Source: Alphaproteobacteria bacterium (GTDB taxonomy: Bacteria; Pseudomonadota; Alphaproteobacteria; Rhizobiales; Xanthobacteraceae). Taken from it: DNA of 64,000 nt. How positions within the stretch are numbered: the first letter of the stretch is position 1; each line of letters begins with the position of its first letter. A model generated the notes under the pieces. It made no database searches. It saw only the letters and a program-made list of their open reading frames with translations, and was not told the origin of the DNA. The stretch is from NCBI GenBank assembly GCA_037200445.1, contig JBBCGH010000001.1, positions 4,154,001 through 4,218,000 on the forward strand, given 5' to 3'. A program made the translations under genes and the position numbers. Shown here piece after piece: positions 17,485 through 25,511 of the stretch.

Positions 17485-19395
17485 ATGCCTGCGGCCAATC
17501 GGACAATCTTTCAAAGCGCGGCTGCGGTTGCGGCCGCTCTGTTCGTTGTGATCGGCGCGTTTGCGCTCAACGGCGAATCGCACGCGCAGTACGCTCCCAA
17601 CGATCCACGCGCGCAGAAGAAGCAGCAGCCTCCCGCCAAAGGCCCGATGCAACAGGGACGCAAGGGCCCGATGGGCAATGCGGGCGTCCCTCCTAATCGC
17701 ATGGGTGTGGGTCCGCGCGGACTGATGCCGGGCGCTCAGGGTCCGCGTGGCCCGATGGCCGCACCGGGCGGGCCGCAAGGTGCGCACCTCGGACCGAACG
17801 CAAATCCCAACATGCGCGGCCCCGGCGGACCCGGCTTTGCCAACCGCGATCCGCGCGCCAATGCCTTCAACAAGGGGCCGAATGCGCGCTTCGGCAATCA
17901 GCCCGGCGGCCAGGGGCGTTTCGGCCAAGGCGCCGGCAATCAGGGCCGCTTCGGCCAGCCGCGCGGCTTCACCAATCGCGACCCGCGCCTTCGCGCCGTG
18001 AACGCCGGGACGCCGCAGATGCGCCAGGCGCAGCGCTTCACCCACCGCAGCGAGATGCTGTCGTTCCGCGCCCGCCTTCCGACCTATCCGCTCCCGGGCG
18101 AGCGGAACTTCAGCGGCATCCCGCCGGTTGCCGAGACGCGCTTCGTCACCACCGAGATGGTCTGCCAGTGGGGACCAGACGTCACGGAGGCGAGAATCCG
18201 GGACGTCGCGCGCCAGCACAATCTCGAGATCGTCAGCATGCAGCCTTCGGCACTGACCGGCGGCACGCTCGTGCACTTCCGCATCGGCGGAAACCGCGCC
18301 GCACGCGATGTGGTGCGCGCGATGGAGGCCGAGCAGATCATCTCGCAGCCGAACTACATCTACGAAGCCGTGCAGGCGACCGAGCCTGCGGCGGCGGACT
18401 CGGCCTCCGGCAGCGGCGAACAATACGCCGCGAACAAGCTGCGCCTTGCCGAGGTGCACAAGATTGCGACCGGCAAGGGCGTGACCGTCGCGGTGATCGA
18501 TTCCGAGATCGACAACGCGCACTCCGAGTTCAAGCAGGCGATCGCCGAGAGATTCGATGCGGTCGGCAAGCCCGACAAGCCGCACACCCACGGCACCGGC
18601 ATGGCCGGTGCGATCGTGTCGCAGAGCCGCCTGATGGGTGTCGCGCCGGGCGCGCGCACACTCGCGGTCCATGCGTTCGCGACCGGCGCGCAGCAATCTC
18701 CGCAGGCGACCACGCAGGCGATCATCGCAGGCCTCGAATGGGCGCTGAACAAGGGCGCGCGCGTCATCAACATGAGCTTCGCGGGGCCCTACGATCCGAT
18801 GCTCGCACTGGCGATGAAGCGCGCCTCGGAAAGGGGCGCGGTGCTGATCGCGGCCGTCGGCAATGCCGGGCCGAACTCGCCGCCGCTCTATCCGGGCGCG
18901 GACCCGCGCGTGATTGGCGTGACCGCGGTCGACGAGAACGACCAGCTCTACAAAGGCGCCAACATCGGCGCGCAGGTCGCGGTCGCGGCGCCCGGCGTCG
19001 ATGTCATGGTCCCGGCGCCCGCGGACGCCTATCAGCTCACCACCGGAACATCGGTCGCCGCCGCGCATGTCAGCGGCGTCGCGGCACTGCTCCTCGAAAA
19101 GCACCCCGAGGCCGACGCGCAGACCATCCTGGAGGTGCTGACCTCGAGCGCGACGCGGCTCGGAAACAAGCGCGACGACAAGCTCGGCTGGGGCCTCGTC
19201 GATCCGCTCGCGGCGCTCGCCGAACTCGACAACCGCGTCACCGACCTGAAGGTCGCAGCACCCGCGACGGCGCCGGCAGCCACTCCTGCACGCGCACAGG
19301 CCGCCGCGCCGGTGCCTTCCACCGCCGCGGCTCCGGCGGCCGCCACAACCAGGTCCACGCTGCCGCGGCCCGGGATCTACGTGCCCAAGCAATAG
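17485..19395 (+). CDS. Exported S8 (subtilisin-family) serine protease
   Basis: A 636-residue secreted protease. The signal peptide or anchor is at residues 10-35. Residues about 37-180 form an unusual Gly/Pro/Asn/Gln-rich region with repeated NRDPRAN and QGRFGQ-like elements. An inhibitor-like propeptide (about 210-290) is followed by the peptidase domain with the triad Asp in VAVIDSEIDN, His in THGTGMAGAI and Ser in GTSVAAAHVSG. The tail is Ala/Pro-rich. All catalytic residues are present. It is preceded by the L,D-transpeptidase on the same strand with an 87-bp gap that includes a perfect GC-rich palindrome (17411-17426). Confidence 0.9.
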   Translation: MPAANRTIFQSAAAVAAALFVVIGAFALNGESHAQYAPNDPRAQKKQQPPAKGPMQQGRKGPMGNAGVPPNRMGVGPRGLMPGAQGPRGPMAAPGGPQGAHLGPNANPNMRGPGGPGFANRDPRANAFNKGPNARFGNQPGGQGRFGQGAGNQGRFGQPRGFTNRDPRLRAVNAGTPQMRQAQRFTHRSEMLSFRARLPTYPLPGERNFSGIPPVAETRFVTTEMVCQWGPDVTEARIRDVARQHNLEIVSMQPSALTGGTLVHFRIGGNRAARDVVRAMEAEQIISQPNYIYEAVQATEPAAADSASGSGEQYAANKLRLAEVHKIATGKGVTVAVIDSEIDNAHSEFKQAIAERFDAVGKPDKPHTHGTGMAGAIVSQSRLMGVAPGARTLAVHAFATGAQQSPQATTQAIIAGLEWALNKGARVINMSFAGPYDPMLALAMKRASERGAVLIAAVGNAGPNSPPLYPGADPRVIGVTAVDENDQLYKGANIGAQVAVAAPGVDVMVPAPADAYQLTTGTSVAAAHVSGVAALLLEKHPEADAQTILEVLTSSATRLGNKRDDKLGWGLVDPLAALAELDNRVTDLKVAAPATAPAATPARAQAAAPVPSTAAAPAAATTRSTLPRPGIYVPKQ

Positions 19396-19504
19396 CCGAG
19401 CAGCCGCCGAACCTGTGGACGCGGCATGCACGCCGAACCAGTTCCGTTGACCCCGCGCGCGCGCGCGCGTTAGTGAAGTGCGGAATTGGAAGTCCTCCCG
19501 CCCG

Positions 19505-20023
19505 ATGCCTGCCAAAAAGCTGCGTAGAAAAAAGGGGCCGAAGGTGCTCGGGCGGCGCGTGTTCCGCGTGTCCCGTTCGCGCACCGGACTTGGCGTCTTC
19601 GCCACCAAGCCGATCAGGAAGAACGCCTACATCGTCGAATACACCGGCCCGCTGCTGACCAACGCGCAGTGCGACGCGCGGCGCGACAATCGTTATTGGT
19701 TCGAGGTGAACGCGCGCTGGACCATCGACGGGGCGTCGCGCTCGAACGTCGCACGCTACATCAATCACTCGTGCCGGCCGAACGCCGATCCGATGATCCG
19801 CGACCGGCGTATCCACATCAAGGCGATCAGGAACATCGAGCCCGGTGACGAGATCACCTACGACTACGGCAAGGATCACTTCAACGCCTACATCAAGCCG
19901 CATGGCTGCCAGTGCGACAAGTGCCGCGCGAAGCGCGCCAGGGAGCGCGCCGAAGTGCGCGCCGCCAATGCACGCAAGCGCAAACGGGCAGAGCGGATGG
20001 CGGCTGGCCGCTCGCCAATTTGA
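19505..20023 (+). CDS. SET-domain protein-lysine methyltransferase-like protein
   Basis: A 172-residue protein made almost entirely of a SET domain. It has GLGVFATKPIRKNAYIVEYTG (SAM-binding start, shown in part), the NHSCRPNA knot motif, GDEITYDYGKDHF, and a post-SET CQCDKCR cysteine cluster. Both termini are strongly basic (KKLRRKKGPK and RKRKRAERM). Bacterial SET proteins may methylate ribosomal, histone-like or other proteins; no substrate can be assigned here. The ATG at 19505 is used in preference to GTG 19478. A 16-nt alternating GC run lies just upstream. Confidence 0.88.
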   Translation: MPAKKLRRKKGPKVLGRRVFRVSRSRTGLGVFATKPIRKNAYIVEYTGPLLTNAQCDARRDNRYWFEVNARWTIDGASRSNVARYINHSCRPNADPMIRDRRIHIKAIRNIEPGDEITYDYGKDHFNAYIKPHGCQCDKCRAKRARERAEVRAANARKRKRAERMAAGRSPI

Positions 20024-20139
20024 TCCCGCGAAACTCCGATCACATTCTGCTGAGCGCCACCGACCGCAGGCCGCTCTGCGGCAGCCGTGCTAGTCTTCCT
20101 CCCCTGCCTCGCTTTCGGGGCGAAAAGGGAGGACTTTCG

Positions 20140-20625
20140 ATGCGTGCCTTGTTCGCTGTTTCGCTGGTGTCCGCTTGCGTGCTCAGCCTTCCGGCAAGCG
20201 CGCAACTCTTGAACCAGAAGGCCATTTCGGCCGGGATGGCCCTGACGATCGCCGAAACCGCGATCGCAACCTGCAAGGCCAACGGCTATGCGGTCTCGGT
20301 GAGCATCGTGGGACGCGCCGGCGAGACCATTCTCCAGGTGCGCGGCGACGGAACCGGCCCGCACACGATGGAGAACAGCTTCCGCAAGGCATACACGTCG
20401 CGCACGTTCCGCAGCACGTCCGGCGAGTTCGCCAAGCGCTACAAGGACGACCCGCAGCTCTCGCTGGTGTGGCTGACCAACGTCGTCGCCGCGCAGGGCG
20501 CGCTGCCGATCAAGGCGGGCGACGAGGTGATCGGTGCGGTCGGCGTGTCGGGCGCGCCGGGCGGCGAGAAGGACGAAGTTTGCGCCAAGGCCGGCATCGA
20601 CAAGGTTGCCGATCAGTTGAAGTAG
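20140..20625 (+). CDS. Exported GlcG/HbpS-family heme-binding protein
   Basis: A 161-residue protein with a signal peptide (cleavage after PASAQ) and a GlcG/HbpS domain. The domain has ISAGMALTIAETAIATCK, FRKAYTSRTFR, and the GDEVIGAVGVSGAPGGEKDE motif that ends the fold. Family members bind heme or small molecules extracellularly. RBS GGGAGG is at about 20128. It converges on the DUF1194 gene with only 15 bp between stops. Confidence 0.88.
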   Translation: MRALFAVSLVSACVLSLPASAQLLNQKAISAGMALTIAETAIATCKANGYAVSVSIVGRAGETILQVRGDGTGPHTMENSFRKAYTSRTFRSTSGEFAKRYKDDPQLSLVWLTNVVAAQGALPIKAGDEVIGAVGVSGAPGGEKDEVCAKAGIDKVADQLK

Positions 20626-20640
20626 GCATCAGAGCATGAG

Positions 20641-21351
20641 CTAAGGGAGCGCCGCCCGGCGCTCCCCGCCCTCGGGCGCGACACCGGCGATCTCGGCAAT
20701 CAGCTTCTTCAGGATCGCCTCGCCGAACGATTCGAAGTCCCTGGCGGCAATCACGAACGCGCCCGGGCCGCCGATGACGTTGTCCTGGTAGTAACGGTCG
20801 AGATCGGGCTCGAGCGCGAGGATCGGCAGCCCGTTGATGCCGACCCCTTTCGCAATCGCCTCGTCGCGCGCCTGGTTCACCGAGCGCCCGCGATTGTTCG
20901 AACCGTCGCCGGAAATGTCGATCACGCGCCGCGCGGCGCGATACGGATTGTCGAACAGCAGCGCCATCGATGTATCGATCGCGCCCGAGATCGAGGTGCC
21001 GCCGCCAAACAGCGCGCGCGGCGCACGTGCGATCGCATCGGCGAACGCGTTGGCCGAGGCCTCGCCCGAGATCCTGGTCCACGGCACGGCCGTGACCTGC
21101 AGCGCCGGCCCGGTCCACTGCATCATGATGACGGCGATCGACTGCGAGGGTCCGGACTGGATCGCGCCGATCACGCGCGGATGGCGAAACGCCGCGACGT
21201 AGCCCTGCTTCTGCAATTCGAATCGCACCCGATCGACGCTGCCGGAGGCATCGACCGCGAGCACGAGCGCGAGGTCGACCGGTTGCGGCGATTGCGCCGA
21301 AGCGGGTGCTGCGAAGAATAGAACTGCGAGCGCGAGTGCGCGCCAGATCAA
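20641..21351 (-). CDS. Exported DUF1194 (VWA-like) protein
   Basis: A 236-residue protein with a signal peptide (LALAVLFFAAPASAQ) and a von Willebrand factor A-like DUF1194 domain. The metal-site motif is LAVDASGSVD (D-x-S-x-S), followed by FGGGTSISGAID and RVIDISGDGSNNRG. Expected to mediate protein interaction in the periplasm. The start is the TTG at 21351, overlapping the TGA of the upstream ParA gene (TTGA), so translation is coupled. A GC-rich hairpin (20645-20666) lies within the last codons. Confidence 0.85.
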   Translation of the reverse strand: MIWRALALAVLFFAAPASAQSPQPVDLALVLAVDASGSVDRVRFELQKQGYVAAFRHPRVIGAIQSGPSQSIAVIMMQWTGPALQVTAVPWTRISGEASANAFADAIARAPRALFGGGTSISGAIDTSMALLFDNPYRAARRVIDISGDGSNNRGRSVNQARDEAIAKGVGINGLPILALEPDLDRYYQDNVIGGPGAFVIAARDFESFGEAILKKLIAEIAGVAPEGGERRAALP

Positions 21352-22028
21352 GCCGCGACCCGGTGCATCGCGGCGCCCGCATAGGCGCCGTGAATCGCCT
21401 TCACCGAGCGATCGATCGCGCCCCACAGCGCGGCGATCTCGGCGGCCGCCGGCGAATCCGCGTCGTATTCCCTCGCGCCTTCGCCGTACTCGAGCGAGAG
21501 CGAATAGATGCCGCGATGCGTGATCTGCCCGGCCCACACCGGTACGTTCAATCCCGCCAGCACTTCGCGCACCTGCGTGACGAACGGCGACTCGGTGTTG
21601 TCGCGCCGCGCCGGGACCGCGTTGATCACCAGCGCGAAAGGCTTCTTCGATTGCCGCGCGAAGTCGATCGTCTCCTTCACGGCCGCGAGATCGAACACCG
21701 CAAGCCGCACCGGAATGACCACGAGCGTCGCTTCGCTCATCGCATCGGTCACCGCAGGCGACATGTTCGGGGGCGTGTCGACGAATACCCATTCGATGCC
21801 GTCGGCCCGCGCACGCTCGATGGTCTCCTTGACGCCGCCGCGCGAGCCGTCGCGCAACTGCGGCTCCGATGTGCCGCGCAATTTGTGCCACAGCGACGTC
21901 GATCCTTGCGGATCGCAGTCGATCAGCATGCAGCGCCGGGACGGCCGGTTGGCGTGGGCGGCAAGGTGGGTTGTCAGCGTGCTCTTGCCAGACCCGCCCT
22001 TGCGCGAGGCGAAGACGATGACGTTCAT
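21348..22028 (-). CDS. ParA/MinD-family ATPase (orphan), copy 2
   Basis: A 226-residue ATPase with deviant Walker A KGGSGKSTLT, LIDCDPQGSTSLWH and FVDTPPNMSPAVT. It is paralogous to the ATPase at 15705-16409; both open MNVI..ASRKGG, share DLAAVKET and WAGQI segments, and lack a ParB partner. The ATG at 22028 gives the family start; an earlier one at 22058 would add ten residues. It is translationally coupled (4-bp overlap) to the exported DUF1194 protein, an unusual partner for a cytosolic positioning ATPase. Confidence 0.9.
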   Translation of the reverse strand: MNVIVFASRKGGSGKSTLTTHLAAHANRPSRRCMLIDCDPQGSTSLWHKLRGTSEPQLRDGSRGGVKETIERARADGIEWVFVDTPPNMSPAVTDAMSEATLVVIPVRLAVFDLAAVKETIDFARQSKKPFALVINAVPARRDNTESPFVTQVREVLAGLNVPVWAGQITHRGIYSLSLEYGEGAREYDADSPAAAEIAALWGAIDRSVKAIHGAYAGAAMHRVAA

Positions 22029-22117
22029 GCGCGCGACCCCGATTCGCGTGGTTTGCACGAATCTAGCATGGCTCTTGATTCGCCCCTAAGAAGTATTGGG
22101 GAGCACGCAATTAACCC

Positions 22118-22984
22118 ATGTCAGAAACGACCCTCGCCCGGCTCATCTGCGATCAGGCGACCGCCAAGCAGCTCGCCGACTCGTTTTCCGAGCGTTTTGA
22201 CGAAGCGGCAACTGCCGCGTTCGAGGGCACGGACGGGCACTGGAACCTGGAGATCCACTTCGAGGCGCCACCCGATCAGGATGCGGTGCGGTTGACGCTG
22301 AGTCAGATCGCCGGCGCGGATACCGCGGCGCGGCTGACTTTCGAGCAGATCGCCGCAAAGGACTGGGTCGCGGCGAGTCTTTCGGGACTCAAGCCCGTCG
22401 AGGCCGGCCGCTTCACCGTGCATGGCGCGCACGACCGCGCGCGCATTGGCCCAAATCGAATCGGCATCGAGATCGAGGCGGCGCTCGCCTTCGGCACCGG
22501 CCACCACGGCACGACGCGGGGATGCCTGCTGGCGCTGGACATGATTGTGAAAGAGCGGCGTCCGAGACGGGTGCTGGACATCGGCGCCGGCACCGGGGTG
22601 CTCGGCATCGCGGCAGCGAAGGCCCTTCGGCGGCCGGTGCTCGCAAGCGACATCGATCCGAAGGCGGTCGTCATCGCGCGCGATAACGCGCGCCTCAACG
22701 GCGTCTCACCTCACGTGACGTGTATCCGGGCCAAGGGATTGAGCGGACTCGGGTTTCGCCAGGCCGGCCCGTTCGACCTGGTGTTCGCCAATATCCTGCT
22801 GGCGCCGCTCAAGGCGCTCGCCGGCCCCCTAAGGCCGCTGCTTGCGCCCGGCGCGAACGTGGTCCTGTCAGGCCTGCTTGCCGAGCAGGAGAATGCCGCG
22901 CTCGCAGCCTACCGGCCGCGCCGGCTGAGACTCGTGCGGCGCTTTCCGCTGGGCGAATGGGTGACCTTGATACTGCGAGCGTGA
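22118..22984 (+). CDS. prmA: Ribosomal protein L11 methyltransferase
   Basis: A 288-residue SAM-dependent enzyme that methylates the L11 protein of the 50S subunit. SAM-binding motif I VLDIGAGTGVLGIAA and the PrmA signature FGTGHHGTTRGCL are present, and FANILLAPLKAL is the NxL substrate-site region. The stop codon lies inside a copy of repeat family A (22979-23024), so an insertion or expansion of this element has defined the gene's 3' end. Confidence 0.93.
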   Translation: MSETTLARLICDQATAKQLADSFSERFDEAATAAFEGTDGHWNLEIHFEAPPDQDAVRLTLSQIAGADTAARLTFEQIAAKDWVAASLSGLKPVEAGRFTVHGAHDRARIGPNRIGIEIEAALAFGTGHHGTTRGCLLALDMIVKERRPRRVLDIGAGTGVLGIAAAKALRRPVLASDIDPKAVVIARDNARLNGVSPHVTCIRAKGLSGLGFRQAGPFDLVFANILLAPLKALAGPLRPLLAPGANVVLSGLLAEQENAALAAYRPRRLRLVRRFPLGEWVTLILRA

Positions 22985-23024
22985 TCCCGAAAAGTGTGAA
23001 GCGGTTTTCGGAATCAGATCACGC
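22979..23024. repeat. Dispersed palindromic repeat, family A, short copy
   Basis: GCGTGATCCCGAAAAGTGTG at the left, GCGGTTTTCGG in the middle and GATCACGC at the right, so the ends are inverted. It lacks the central CTCGACCCTGATCGGGGAT section found in the copies at 12721 and 13307. The prmA stop codon lies in its left arm. Confidence 0.8.
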
Positions 23025-23030
23025 CCAAAA

Positions 23031-23255
23031 TCAGCGCGTGAACGGAAAGCGGCTGTCGTCGTTCAGGGTTGCGGTGTAGCCGGTCTTCTTCAGCACGTCC
23101 TCCGGCACGAGGTGGCGGTGCCGGTTCAACTCGCGCATCGCTGCGCGCAGCCGCGCCTCGATCATCGCCTCGACCAGGCGGGCCCAAAATCCCTGTTTGC
23201 GCTCGGTCCGCGCTGCGGGGAAGGCGCGAGGGGTGTAGAATGTTGCTGCGGTCAT
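23031..23255 (-). CDS. Small conserved hypothetical protein
   Basis: A 74-residue basic protein starting MTAATFYTPRAFP. It contains an amphipathic helix (FWARLVEAMIEARLRAAMRE) and a C-terminal DVLKKTGYTATLNDDSRFPF segment. It resembles, from memory, uncharacterised short rhizobial proteins; the helix recalls DUF1127-like peptides, but the arginine-rich C-terminal motif of that family is missing. No function is assigned. It converges on prmA. Confidence 0.65.
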   Translation of the reverse strand: MTAATFYTPRAFPAARTERKQGFWARLVEAMIEARLRAAMRELNRHRHLVPEDVLKKTGYTATLNDDSRFPFTR

Positions 23256-23554
23256 GGTTTCGCTCCTGATGCATCGCCGTCAGGAAGGACCCCTCTCGTT
23301 CGTCCTGACTTATCGCACTGCGAGATAGTTCCATGAGCCGGCTTCCGGTACCGCCGCGCCCGCATGGGAGTGGCGCGAAATCCGCATGAAATCATCACAA
23401 ATCAGAAGATTCTGCATCTGCACCTGTGATGAATTGGCTGCCATGCCGAAATGCTGATATTGCGATGCACCCAAAGGCGGGATTGCCGCGGCAGGCCGAC
23501 AGGCCAGCCGTCCTGCTCGTTGCTCCTCCCCGGGGCGCTCAATAGATTGCCGCG
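23256..23554. other. Intergenic region upstream of aminopeptidase P
   Basis: About 300 bases between divergent genes. It holds an A/T-richer segment near 23380-23450 but no clear promoter, palindrome or small gene by eye. Confidence 0.35.
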
Positions 23555-25384
23555 ATGTTCGAAGCCCGATTTCAGACATTCGAGGATGCAGGCGAGCGCG
23601 GCGCGAGCGCGACCCGGCTCGCGGCGCTGCGCGCCGAACTGAAGCGGCAAAACCTCGACGGCTTCATCGTGCCGCGCGCCGACCGCCACCAGGGCGAATA
23701 CGTCCCGCCCTCGGAGGAGCGGCTCGCCTGGCTGACCGGCTTCACCGGCTCGGCGGGCACCGCCATCGTGCTCGCGGACCGCGCCGCGATCTTTGTCGAC
23801 GGGCGCTACCAACTGCAGGTGCGCGATCAGGTCGACACCGCGCTCTTCTCCGTCGAGCACCTCGTCGACAACCCGCCCGACAAGTGGCTCGAGGCGAACC
23901 TGACGAAGGATGCGCGCTTCGGCTACGACCCGTGGCTTCACACCGCGGACGGCGCCGAGAAGCTCGCCAAGGCGGCAAGCGCCGCGGGCGCCACGCTGGT
24001 GGCAGCCGATCCCAATCCGGTCGACGCAGTGTGGACCGATCGCCCTGCCCCGCCGCTTGGGCGCGTCACGGTGCACGATTTGAAATTCGCCGGCGAGCCG
24101 GCTGCGGAAAAGCTTGCGCGCGTGCAGGCGGAGATCGCCAAGCTCAAGTCCGATGCGCTGATCGTTTCCGACCCGCACAATGTCGCGTGGACCTTCAACA
24201 TCCGCGGCGCGGACGTGGCGCACACGCCGCTGCCGCTCTCGTTTGCCAGCGTGCCGCGCGAGGGCCGGGCGTCGGTCTATATCGACGGGCGCAAGCTCTC
24301 CAACGAGGTGCGCGACTATCTGGAGACGCTCGCCGACGTTCGCGACCCCGCCGCTTTCCTGGGCGATCTGAAGGCGCTCGGCGAGGCGAAGGCCGCGGTG
24401 CGGCTCGATTCCGCGACCGCGGCCGACGCGCTCGCGCGCGCCATTTCGGATGCGGGCGGGACGGTGACGCGCGCGGCCGACCCGATCACCGCCATGAAGG
24501 CGGCGAAGAATGCCGCCGAAATCGCCGGCACGCATGCGGCGCAGATCCGCGATGGCGCGGCGGTCGTGAACTTCCTTGCCTGGTTCGACCGCGAGGCGCC
24601 CAAGGGCAAGCTCAGCGAGATCGACGCGGTCGCGGCGCTGGAAACCTTCCGGCGCGACACGGGCCTCCTGAAGGAGCTCTCGTTTCCGACGATTTCCGGC
24701 TCCGGACCGAACGGTGCCATCGTGCACTATCGCGTGACCCGCGCGACCAACCGGACCATCGCGCCCGGCGAGCTCTTCCTGGTCGACTCGGGCGCGCAGT
24801 ACGAGGACGGCACCACCGACATCACCCGCACCATCGCGGTCGGCGCGCCCACATCTGAGATGCGCGAGCGCTTCACCCGCGTGCTCAAGGGCCACATCGC
24901 GATTGCGCGCGCGGTTTTTCCCGACGGCGCGACCGGCGCGCAGCTCGATAGCTTTGCGCGGCAATTCCTGTGGGCCGCCGGCATCGACTTCGATCACGGC
25001 ACCGGCCACGGCGTCGGCAGCTATCTCTCGGTGCACGAAGGGCCGGCGCGCATTTCCAAGCTCGGCACCGCGCCGCTCAAGCGCGGCATGATCCTGTCGA
25101 ACGAGCCCGGCTACTACAAGGAAGGCGCCTACGGCATCCGCCTCGAGAACCTGGTGCTGGTGATCGAGGCAAAGATCGACGGCGCCGAGAAGGAGATGAA
25201 TGCTTTCGAAACGCTGACCTTCGCGCCGTTCGACCGGAGGCTGATCGAGCCCGCGCTGATGACCGCGGACGAGATCGCCTGGCTCGATGCCTATCACGCC
25301 CGCGTTGCCGAGAAACTCACGACGCTTGTCTCGAAAGAAACCAAGACGTGGCTCGAGGCCGCCACCAGGCCGCTCCGTGCTTGA
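23555..25384 (+). CDS. pepP: Aminopeptidase P family metallopeptidase (M24B)
   Basis: A 609-residue Xaa-Pro aminopeptidase with the three-domain layout of the long (eukaryote-like) APP type. It has two creatinase N-like domains (about 10-310) and the pita-bread catalytic domain (about 320-545). Metal ligands are visible in LVDSGAQYEDGTTDITRT (two Asp), GTGHGVGSYLSVHEG (His), SNEPGYY (Glu) and IRLENLV (Glu). It removes N-terminal residues preceding proline. The C-terminal extension (about 550-609) is typical for this subtype. Confidence 0.93.
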   Translation: MFEARFQTFEDAGERGASATRLAALRAELKRQNLDGFIVPRADRHQGEYVPPSEERLAWLTGFTGSAGTAIVLADRAAIFVDGRYQLQVRDQVDTALFSVEHLVDNPPDKWLEANLTKDARFGYDPWLHTADGAEKLAKAASAAGATLVAADPNPVDAVWTDRPAPPLGRVTVHDLKFAGEPAAEKLARVQAEIAKLKSDALIVSDPHNVAWTFNIRGADVAHTPLPLSFASVPREGRASVYIDGRKLSNEVRDYLETLADVRDPAAFLGDLKALGEAKAAVRLDSATAADALARAISDAGGTVTRAADPITAMKAAKNAAEIAGTHAAQIRDGAAVVNFLAWFDREAPKGKLSEIDAVAALETFRRDTGLLKELSFPTISGSGPNGAIVHYRVTRATNRTIAPGELFLVDSGAQYEDGTTDITRTIAVGAPTSEMRERFTRVLKGHIAIARAVFPDGATGAQLDSFARQFLWAAGIDFDHGTGHGVGSYLSVHEGPARISKLGTAPLKRGMILSNEPGYYKEGAYGIRLENLVLVIEAKIDGAEKEMNAFETLTFAPFDRRLIEPALMTADEIAWLDAYHARVAEKLTTLVSKETKTWLEAATRPLRA

Positions 25385-25399
25385 TGCTCATTCTCTCTG

Positions 25400-25511
25400 T
25401 TCCCCTCCCCCTTGCGGGGAGGGGTTAGGGGTGGGGGTCGTCGTTTGACGGATTCATCTCTCCTCGACCACCCCCCTCCCCGACCCTCCCCCACAAGGGG
25501 GGAGGGAGTAG
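25400..25511. repeat. G/C-run palindromic element between pepP and the MFS gene
   Basis: The left arm (about 25400-25440, CCCTCCCCCTTGCGGGGAGG and following) is an imperfect inverted copy of the right arm (about 25467-25511, ending CCCCACAAGGGGGGAGGG). It looks like a commonly repeated rhizobial intergenic hairpin. It abuts the MFS gene start and is the reason a native start codon is hard to see. Confidence 0.7.

Noticed and set aside
20645-20666. GC hairpin as a terminator of the DUF1194 gene.
   Set aside because: It lies within the last codons and lacks a T tract; could be incidental.
22100-22120. CtrA site before the second ParA or prmA gene (AATTAACCC).
   Set aside because: Only a half-site; no second TTAA at the right spacing.
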